Below, piece by piece: positions 5,813-10,941 of a DNA stretch of 15,061 nt. Source of the stretch: an uncultured Bacteroidota bacterium (lineage in GTDB: Bacteria; Bacteroidota; Bacteroidia; UBA7662). The notes beneath the pieces are model-generated. The model was not told where the DNA came from. It saw only the letters and a program-made list of their open reading frames with translations, and made no database searches. The stretch is taken from the NCBI GenBank assembly GCA_903856555.1, contig CAIOCC010000045.1:1-15061 (forward strand). Reading direction: 5' to 3'. The translations under genes and the position numbers were made by a program. Every line of letters begins with the position of its first letter. Position 1 is the first letter of the stretch.

Positions 5813-6822
5813 GAACGGTTTTTTTTGAGGGCAAGAATCGAAAAATCTGTCTCATCGGCCACCACGGTATTGACCAGGGTTCCCAATCCGGAGATTTCGA
5901 GTTCCATCACATCCCCGGCCTGCAGCCAACGGGGTTGGTAGCCCTCGGGGTCCAAGCGTCGGCCGGTACCGTTGAGCTCCAAGAAGCAACCGGTTCCCAC
6001 CGTCCCCGAACCCACCACATCCCCGGGATGCAGGTCGGCACCGTAGGCACAACGCTCCAGGATTTCGGCAAAGGTCCAATCCATATCCCCCATGTTCCCT
6101 CTGGAAATTTCCTGACCGTTGAGCCTTGCCACCATCTCCAGGGCGTACGATGCACCGGTATGCCCGGGCTTGGGTTGGCAGCGCCAGGGTTCCAATTCAT
6201 CCGGGGTGACCAAATAGGGCCCCAGGGTTGTTGCAAAATCTTTGCCTTTGGCGGGCCCCAGGCTGAGGAGCATTTCCTCCATCTGCAAGGTTCGAGCACT
6301 CCAATCGTTCATAATCGTGTAGCCGGCAATGCAGGCATCGGCATCGTGGGCTGGGATATTGCGGGCTTTGCGGCCCACCACCACGGCCACTTCCAGCTCA
6401 AAGTCCAGTTGCCTGAAATGGTCCGGCATGCATCGCACCGGGCCCGGCCCGCTCACCGCCTGGTGATTGGTAAAATAAAAAATAGGATGGTGGTCAAATT
6501 CCTCGATCATCGGGACCCCGCGATTCCTGCGAGCGCTTTCCACATGCTGGCGGAATGCGTAGCCATCTCGGCAGGATGTGGGCCTGGGGACCGGCGATAA
6601 CCAATCCCCTTGGTTCAAAACCAGGGGAGTCGCCTGGAGGCTACCGCTCATTAAAGCTTGCTCAAGGACTCGAAGGCTTTGGGAGGAGGCCTCCCAATTC
6701 GCTAACAAACCCGCCATATCGGGTCCCAAGTGGGCCTCCAGGCTGGCAACATCGTAGGCCTGACCGCCCACCCAAAGGGCGGCACGGTCGGTGTTTTGGA
6801 ATCGGTAGGATAAGAGTTTCAT
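5809..6822 (-). CDS. Fumarylacetoacetase-type hydrolase (FAH family)
   Basis: It is likely to cleave fumarylacetoacetate to fumarate and acetoacetate, the last step of tyrosine/homogentisate breakdown. Aligned from memory with mouse FAH, it keeps the metal ligands Asp86 (RDGYAFRQH), Glu142 and Glu144 (DFELEVAVV) and Asp173 (NDWSAR). It also keeps the catalytic His93 at the right distance from Asp86, plus Arg177, Gln180 and Lys194 (GPAKGKDFATTLGP). The His in RQH separates it from simpler FAHD1-like decarboxylases. At 337 residues it is shorter than mammalian FAH (about 420), mainly at the N-terminus. The start at 6822 (MKLLSYRF) is natural; a longer in-frame extension to 6981 would run into the aminotransferase gene. 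A TAnnTTTG box lies 17 bases upstream. The 3' end carries CTC AAA AAA AAC before the TGA, a slippery sequence at the overlap with the next gene. Confidence 0.85.
   Translation of the reverse strand: MKLLSYRFQNTDRAALWVGGQAYDVASLEAHLGPDMAGLLANWEASSQSLRVLEQALMSGSLQATPLVLNQGDWLSPVPRPTSCRDGYAFRQHVESARRNRGVPMIEEFDHHPIFYFTNHQAVSGPGPVRCMPDHFRQLDFELEVAVVVGRKARNIPAHDADACIAGYTIMNDWSARTLQMEEMLLSLGPAKGKDFATTLGPYLVTPDELEPWRCQPKPGHTGASYALEMVARLNGQEISRGNMGDMDWTFAEILERCAYGADLHPGDVVGSGTVGTGCFLELNGTGRRLDPEGYQPRWLQAGDVMELEISGLGTLVNTVVADETDFSILALKKNRS
5818..5824 (-). promoter_or_regulatory. A-AAA-AAC heptamer, candidate -1 frameshift site or A-rich start enhancer
   Basis: On the coding (minus) strand the hydrolase ends CTC AAA AAA AAC CGT TCA TGA. 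The heptamer A AAA AAC is in the correct phase (X XXY YYZ) for -1 slippage, inside an A8 run (5826-5819). After a -1 shift the ribosome reads CCG TTC ATG, in frame with the flavin-reductase gene. I could not see a strong stimulatory hairpin just downstream. Bacteroidetes starts often have A-rich leaders, so the run may simply promote initiation at ATG 5812. Confidence 0.35.
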
Positions 6823-6839
6823 AAGAAGAGGGGTGTCCC

Positions 6840-6847
6840 CAAAAATA
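6840..6847 (-). promoter_or_regulatory. Candidate -7 box upstream of the hydrolase gene
   Basis: On the minus strand this reads TATTTTTG, matching TAnnTTTG. It lies 17 bases before the ATG at 6822, in the 68-base gap after the aminotransferase stop. It could start a transcript for the hydrolase, flavin-reductase and saccharopine-dehydrogenase-like genes. No well-spaced -33 element was found. Confidence 0.4.
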
Positions 6848-6890
6848 GGCAAGGAACGCCATGAGCACCGGAACCAAAGCCGGCGAGAAC

Positions 6891-8099
6891 TCAGGTTTCC
6901 TTCCAGGCTTTGTGCAACAAATCCATGGCCAAATGAAGATCCTCTTCGGCGATGTTCAGCGGCGGAGCGAGGCGGATGCACCCCTCGTTAAACAAAAACC
7001 AATCCACCAACAATCCCGAGGACCAACACTTTTGCATCATGGCCTGGACCTTGGCTCCGCTGCCCATGTTGAGGGCCAGGAGCAGGCCCTTACCGCTCAG
7101 TTCCAGGGCCGAACCGGCTTGCTTGGACCAAAACGCGACCCGTTCTCGGATGATTTCACCGCTTTGCAAAGACTTGGTAATCAGGTTTTCGTCCCTTATG
7201 ACTTCCAAAACAGCGGAAGCCCCGGCGGCACAAACCGGGTTCCCCCCGAAGGTGGTCAAATGACCCAGCATGGGATTGGTGGCCAGGTGCTGCATCCAAG
7301 CCGCGGAGGCCGCAAAGGCCCCGATGGGAAGTCCCCCACCCAGGCCCTTGGCCATGACCACCACATCCGGTTCCACCCCGTAGGCCTGGTAAGCAAACCA
7401 GGTACCGCATCGGCCCAGGCCTGTTTGGACTTCGTCCACCACCAGGGCAATGCCCTGCTCCTTGCATCGTTGGGCCAAGGCTCGAAACCACACCGCATCG
7501 GCGGGTACAGCCCCGGCTTCGGCCTGCACCGATTCGACAAAAACCCCCGCAACACGCTCGTCCAAAAATTCCAAACCTTGGGGGTCGTTGTAATCCAACA
7601 AAAAGGTTTCAGGCAACAAGGGACGAAAGGGGCCTTTGTAGGTTTCATCGCCCAACAGGCTGAGGGCCCCGTGGGTACCCCCGTGGTAGGCTTTGCGAAA
7701 AGAAACCAGGCGGCGCCGGCCCGTGACTTTTTTGACCAACTTCATGGCCCCCTCGATGGCTTCAGCCCCGGAATTCACCAGGTACACTTGTTCAAAGGAA
7801 GGGCCCAAGAATCCGGCCAACAAGGAGGCCAGACGGACCTGTGGGGCCTGTATATGTTCGCCGTAGACCATTGTATGCCAGTAGCGATCCAACTGGTCTC
7901 GGACGGCTTCCAAGACCCTGGGGTGACGATGGCCGACAATGCTGACGGCAATCCCGGATATAAAATCCAGGTAGGGTCGGTCGAGGTGATCGTAAATGCG
8001 CGAACCCGAGGCCCTGCTGACCTCCAATTCCATCGGATAAGGCGAGGTCTTGGCCAGCCGTAGCCGAAACATATCCCGCAACATGGAAGGTTCTACCAT
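6891..8099 (-). CDS. Class III PLP-dependent aminotransferase (acetylornithine/ornithine aminotransferase-like)
   Basis: This fold-type I PLP enzyme swaps amino groups between an omega-amino or amino acid donor and a 2-oxo acid. In the 402-residue product, NSGAEA (109-114) binds the cofactor phosphate and AYHGGTHGAL (137-146) provides the ring-stacking Tyr. DEVQTGLGR (222-230) holds the Asp that contacts the pyridine nitrogen, and Lys251 in VMAKGLGGGLPIGAF is the Schiff-base lysine. TTFGGNPVC is also present. The family covers ArgD, RocD, GABA and diaminobutyrate aminotransferases, and I cannot assign the substrate. The related Bacteroidetes group is usually called an aspartate aminotransferase family protein. 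ATG 8099 gives MVEPSMLRDMF. ATG 8084 (MLRDMF) matches the usual start of relatives better and would be preferred if the promoter box at 8104-8111 is used. Both ATGs lie in the arms of a hairpin (8078-8104). Confidence 0.9.
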   Translation of the reverse strand: MVEPSMLRDMFRLRLAKTSPYPMELEVSRASGSRIYDHLDRPYLDFISGIAVSIVGHRHPRVLEAVRDQLDRYWHTMVYGEHIQAPQVRLASLLAGFLGPSFEQVYLVNSGAEAIEGAMKLVKKVTGRRRLVSFRKAYHGGTHGALSLLGDETYKGPFRPLLPETFLLDYNDPQGLEFLDERVAGVFVESVQAEAGAVPADAVWFRALAQRCKEQGIALVVDEVQTGLGRCGTWFAYQAYGVEPDVVVMAKGLGGGLPIGAFAASAAWMQHLATNPMLGHLTTFGGNPVCAAGASAVLEVIRDENLITKSLQSGEIIRERVAFWSKQAGSALELSGKGLLLALNMGSGAKVQAMMQKCWSSGLLVDWFLFNEGCIRLAPPLNIAEEDLHLAMDLLHKAWKET

Positions 8100-8104
8100 G
8101 TTGC
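8078..8104 (-). promoter_or_regulatory. 9-bp inverted repeat spanning both candidate aminotransferase start codons
   Basis: GCAACATGG (8078-8086) and CCATGTTGC (8096-8104) are perfect complements around a 9-base spacer. On the minus strand one arm contains ATG 8099-8097 and the other ATG 8084-8082. In mRNA the stem would bury whichever start is used, so it may control initiation; in DNA it could be an operator. It touches a candidate -7 box (8104-8111). Confidence 0.4.
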
Positions 8105-8111
8105 AAAACTA
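8104..8111 (-). promoter_or_regulatory. Candidate -7 box upstream of the aminotransferase gene
   Basis: The minus strand reads TAGTTTTG, an exact TAnnTTTG match, in the 34-base gap between the sensor-like gene and the aminotransferase. Transcription would start around 8097-8100, which would make ATG 8099 leaderless or untranscribed and favour ATG 8084. No clear -33 TTG lies at the usual distance. Confidence 0.4.
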
Positions 8112-8133
8112 GGCGAGGGTCCGCTTGGGCGGC

Positions 8134-8637
8134 TTAGCGGTGACGGTTTGGCTGGGGCCGACGAACGGGCGCACCAGCGCCATCACGTTTTTCTTGGAGT
8201 CGCTTGAGCAGTTCCCGCTGAAAATCCCGCTCGGCTTGATGCAAGACCACCAGTCGCCGCGATGGCAGAATGCCCTGCATGGATTTACGAAAATTCTTTT
8301 CGAGTTGCAATTCCTGCTCGCGCAGATTCATCCATTCGTCCAAGGCCGCATTGGCCCTTTCGTCGGAGCTGTAGCCGCCACCGTCTCTTTCGTCCATCAA
8401 ATCCTTCATGCGATGACGTAGGTCGCCGCGACGGTTTTCGAACTCGTTGTAAACGGGCCAAAACCGCTCTGCCTCCTGGGGTGACAAACCCAATTCCCGG
8501 GTTAGGTAAGCGACTTTGGCCGCCTTGACCCGCTCCTGGGGAAGCTTCGCATAGGCCACGTTGGACCCAAAACCCAGGACCATCAGCCCCCATACCAAGA
8601 GGCGCTGAAGAACGATTTTGCTAAATAAATGGTTCAT
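8134..8637 (-). CDS. Secreted Spy/CpxP-like (LTxxQ-type) protein, putative sensor partner of the ECF sigma factor
   Basis: The 167-residue protein has a signal peptide: a short basic start, the hydrophobic stretch LLVWGLMVLGFG, then an AYA cleavage signal at 28-30. The mature part is highly charged and helical. It contains LTRELGLSPQEAERFWPVYNEF (about 46-67), which resembles the LTxxQ-type repeat of Spy, CpxP and related periplasmic metal or stress sensors. The tail is basic and proline-rich (APVRRPQPNRHR). In Bacteroidetes, such proteins commonly follow an ECF sigma gene and a small membrane protein and are annotated as sensors of ECF-type sigma factors. That order is seen here, with the sigma gene at 9803-9210 and the membrane protein at 9192-8716. 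It probably acts in the periplasm. The ligand or stress is not visible from sequence. It has its own AT-rich 78-base upstream gap. Confidence 0.78.
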   Translation of the reverse strand: MNHLFSKIVLQRLLVWGLMVLGFGSNVAYAKLPQERVKAAKVAYLTRELGLSPQEAERFWPVYNEFENRRGDLRHRMKDLMDERDGGGYSSDERANAALDEWMNLREQELQLEKNFRKSMQGILPSRRLVVLHQAERDFQRELLKRLQEKRDGAGAPVRRPQPNRHR

Positions 8638-8715
8638 ATAAGTTATTTTAAGTGCTTGTTTATCTGTCTTTTAGAGAAATTAATATTTCCAGAATTCCTT
8701 CGGTCAATTGGGCAT
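8638..8715 (-). promoter_or_regulatory. AT-rich gap upstream of the sensor-like gene, possible promoter
   Basis: This 78-base gap is clearly more AT-rich than its surroundings. On the minus strand it contains TTGACC (complement of 8702-8707), 16 bases of spacing, then TATTAA (complement of 8680-8685), a layout like a general bacterial promoter. I see no TAnnTTTG box, so an alternative sigma, perhaps the neighbouring ECF factor, could be involved. The evidence is weak. Confidence 0.3.
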
Positions 8716-9192
8716 CTATAAATCAATCAGCCCTTCGTCGTTGACCGTTACCAAGCCGTGATCCCAGATGAAGGAGTCCAAAGACGGTTCATCCTGAGGG
8801 TGAATCCAGGCAGGTTCCTCGGTCCAAGGATACGCGGCGGCTTCCTGCAACCAAAGAGCGTGGGTACCGTGCAGGTCCAAACCTTGGACGATTTCGTCGG
8901 TGGTTAGCTGGGCCAGCAAAGGATCGCCTTGGACCAAGGACGACCCTCCCCTAGGAGTCCCCAACCAAGCCAGGCCAACGATCAGAATAACGGAAGCCGC
9001 GACCGCCCACCGCCCAACATAGGAGGAGAATACGGCGTGGGTATTGGCGCGCTCCTCTTCGATGCGGGCCGTCATACGCTGGGGCAGTTTCTCAAAATAC
9101 CCATCGGGCGCCGAGTAATCGCTGCGAGACGGGATCTTGCCTTGGGGGCTATCGAGGGTTGGGAGCGGGGTGCGCATTGGGGGTTTGGACAA
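8716..9192 (-). CDS. Small single-pass membrane protein, putative anti-sigma factor
   Basis: The protein has 158 residues and no enzyme motif. The N-terminal, probably cytoplasmic, part holds SAPDGYFEKLPQRMTARIEEE (about 27-47). The (V/A)PxGYFExLPxRI-type motif is common in Bacteroidetes proteins encoded right after ECF sigma genes. One transmembrane helix follows (WAVAASVILIVGLAWLG, 62-78), then an acidic periplasmic tail (LTTDEIVQGLDLHG and a DEGLIDL end). The layout of cytoplasmic segment, one membrane helix and extracytoplasmic tail fits an anti-sigma protein that holds the upstream sigma factor, but no zinc-binding anti-sigma domain is present. It starts 17 bases after the sigma stop. 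A second in-frame ATG (residue 6) is an alternative start. Confidence 0.7.
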   Translation of the reverse strand: MSKPPMRTPLPTLDSPQGKIPSRSDYSAPDGYFEKLPQRMTARIEEERANTHAVFSSYVGRWAVAASVILIVGLAWLGTPRGGSSLVQGDPLLAQLTTDEIVQGLDLHGTHALWLQEAAAYPWTEEPAWIHPQDEPSLDSFIWDHGLVTVNDEGLIDL

Positions 9193-9209
9193 GGAGATGT
9201 TGCCGGGGT

Positions 9210-9803
9210 TTAAAGGTTTTTCAAGTAATTCTCCACTTTTTTGAAAGCCAGGTGATAGGACGCTTTGAGGGCCCCGGTGCTGGTTCCCAGGATTTCGGAC
9301 ATTTGTTCGTAGGGCACTTCGTCGTAATACCGCATTTGAAAAACCAGGCGTTGTTTGGGAGGCAAACGTAGCAGGGCCTTTTCGAGCAGGACATCCGGAT
9401 CCTGGAGGCGGTCTACGGGGGTCGCGCTCCGGAGCTCGGCCTCCATGCGGACCGTATCGTTGCTAAGGGAGAGCCAGCGGCGTTTGCGCTGCTGTTCCAG
9501 ATGGGTCAGGCACAAATTGGTTGCGATTCGATAGAGCCAGGTATAGAGCCCCGAACGGGATTCAAAGCGATCCAGCGCGTTGTAACAGCGGATTAGCGTG
9601 TTTTGCAACAAGTCATCGGTGTCGTCGTGGTTCAAGACCATGCGACGAATGTGGGCGTACAAGGGCTTTTGGTAACGGCGGACCAGTTTTTCAAAGGCCC
9701 GGTTCCGGGTGGCCGGCACCGCAAATTCAGCCAATAGCTCGCGCTCCCATTCCCGCTCCGCTGTTTTTTGGTCGGATGGATTTTGGTCGCCAAGGCCCTC
9801 CAT
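9210..9803 (-). CDS. ECF-type RNA polymerase sigma factor (sigma-70 family)
   Basis: This 197-residue protein directs RNA polymerase to a specific promoter set. Region 2 spans about 37-107. It includes the core-binding HIRRMVLNHDDTDDLLQNTLIRCYNALDRF and the -10 recognition part TWLYRIATNLCLTHL. Region 4 spans about 140-195: LLRLPPKQRLVFQMRYYDE, then the helix-turn-helix MSEILGTSTGALKASYHLAFKKVENYL. There is no region 1 or 3, as expected for the ECF class. An in-frame reading continues upstream into tsaD. I chose ATG 9803 because it follows the tsaD stop by five bases and leaves a normal-length N-terminus. The two downstream genes look like its anti-sigma and sensor partners. The tight spacing suggests it can be co-transcribed with tsaD. 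Confidence 0.9.
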   Translation of the reverse strand: MEGLGDQNPSDQKTAEREWERELLAEFAVPATRNRAFEKLVRRYQKPLYAHIRRMVLNHDDTDDLLQNTLIRCYNALDRFESRSGLYTWLYRIATNLCLTHLEQQRKRRWLSLSNDTVRMEAELRSATPVDRLQDPDVLLEKALLRLPPKQRLVFQMRYYDEVPYEQMSEILGTSTGALKASYHLAFKKVENYLKNL

Positions 9804-9808
9804 ACCTT

Positions 9809-10888
9809 CTAAGACCCAGGAACCGAGCCGTGGTTTAAAGACCTCAGGTCTTCCGCATAGAGGCGCAGTGGCCAACGGGCCAACGGCCTTTCGACCAAAG
9901 CACCGGGAGCGATGAGCCCTTGCTCCAAGAGCAAGGTTGCCGCAAAGGCCACCATGGCCGCGTTGTCGGTGCAATACGTGGGGGCCGGGATATAGACCGG
10001 GATTCCCAGGGCTTCCCCCAGGGCCAGGCCCTCGCTGCGCAATCGCGAATTGCAGGCCACCCCTCCGGCCAGGGCCAGAGAACGAGGCCGACGAGCCTGG
10101 GCCTGGGCCTTCATCGGCTGCACCAGCATGTCCACCAAGGCATGTTGCAAGGAGGCGCAGAGATCCGGGAGCGCCGAATCCGGGACATCACGTAGGTCGG
10201 GTTTGTGTTTTTGCAAAAAATACAAAACACTGGTTTTGATTCCACTAAAGCTATATGACTCAATCCCTAGTTTGGGTTTAGGCCAGGAATAGGCTTGGGG
10301 ATTTCCGCCTTGGGCCTTGGCATCCAAGACCGGCCCTCCGGGGTAACCCAGGCCCAGCATTTTGGCGCATTTATCAAAGGCCTCTCCGGCGGCATCGTCC
10401 AGGGTCTCGGCCAAAAGCTCCCAGTCCAGCCAGGAATTCATCCAAACCAAGTGGGTATGGCCCCCCGATACGGTCAAGGTCAGCATGGGAAAATCGTCCA
10501 TCTGCGGTCGCTCCACTGCGGGTGAAACCAAATGGGCATGCAGGTGATTCACACCGATCAGGGGTTTGTTCAAAGCCAGGGCCAGGCCCTTGGCCAGCGA
10601 AGCCCCCACCATCAACGAACCGAGCAAGCCGGGACCGCGGGTATAGGCGATGGCATCCAAGGCGTCCCAGGCCAAGCCATGTTCGTCCATGAGGCCTTTG
10701 CAAAGGCTGGCCAACCACTCCTGATGGGCTCTGGAGGCGATCTCTGGCACCACCCCACCGTAACGGGCATGTTCGGCCTGCCCCCCGGTTTTCATGGCCA
10801 GGAGTCGCCGGTCCTGCATGAGGGCCACCGAGGTATCATCGCAGGAGCTTTCGATTGCCAATATCAAGGCCACTTTGGAGGGGGTCAA
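9809..10888 (-). CDS. tsaD: tRNA N6-adenosine threonylcarbamoyltransferase
   Basis: TsaD transfers the threonylcarbamoyl group to A37 of ANN-decoding tRNAs, working with TsaB and TsaE in the cytoplasm. The 359-residue protein has the ASKHA-fold start LAIESSCDDTS (10-20) and the metal-binding pair His115/His119 in NHLHAHL. Nucleotide-binding motifs are VSGGHTHL (140-147) and GYPGGP, with AGGVACNSRLR and YCTDNAAM near the C-terminus. All expected motifs are present. No ATG is available: the frame is open only from 10918 and contains no ATG before the conserved start. TTG 10888 gives MTPSKVALILAIESSC, a normal-length N-terminus. It is divergent from tamB, an arrangement I recall as common in Bacteroidetes, and is followed five bases later by the sigma factor gene. 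On this strand CATTTTTG (10909-10902) is a near match to the -7 box. Confidence 0.95.
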   Translation of the reverse strand: MTPSKVALILAIESSCDDTSVALMQDRRLLAMKTGGQAEHARYGGVVPEIASRAHQEWLASLCKGLMDEHGLAWDALDAIAYTRGPGLLGSLMVGASLAKGLALALNKPLIGVNHLHAHLVSPAVERPQMDDFPMLTLTVSGGHTHLVWMNSWLDWELLAETLDDAAGEAFDKCAKMLGLGYPGGPVLDAKAQGGNPQAYSWPKPKLGIESYSFSGIKTSVLYFLQKHKPDLRDVPDSALPDLCASLQHALVDMLVQPMKAQAQARRPRSLALAGGVACNSRLRSEGLALGEALGIPVYIPAPTYCTDNAAMVAFAATLLLEQGLIAPGALVERPLARWPLRLYAEDLRSLNHGSVPGS

Positions 10889-10921
10889 GGGGTTGTTTCT
10901 GCAAAAATGCCCTTATTTTAA

Positions 10922-10929
10922 TAGATTTG
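10922..10929 (+). promoter_or_regulatory. Candidate -7 box for tamB
   Basis: TAGATTTG is an exact TAnnTTTG match in the short AT-rich space between divergent tsaD and tamB. It is the same octamer found upstream of the MFS gene. If used, transcription starts near 10933-10936. TTG 10927, which lies inside the box, could then not be the tamB start, and TTG 10942 or 10978 becomes more likely. Confidence 0.4.
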
Positions 10930-10941
10930 CGTTTAATTCCT

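Noticed and set aside
6823..6981. N-terminal extension of the hydrolase gene
   Set aside because: It runs into the 3' end of the aminotransferase gene and carries no family sequence; MKLLSYRF at 6822 is the natural start.
6861..8063. 400-codon open frame on the plus strand
   Set aside because: It is antisense to the aminotransferase, which has all its catalytic motifs; the long open frame follows from GC-rich codon use.
8121..8132. Possible terminator hairpin after the sensor-like gene
   Set aside because: The stem is only 4 bp (CCGC/GCGG) with no following T-run on the minus strand.
9804..9974. N-terminal extension of the ECF sigma factor into tsaD
   Set aside because: It overlaps the conserved C-terminal part of tsaD; ATG 9803 just after the tsaD stop gives a normal ECF length.
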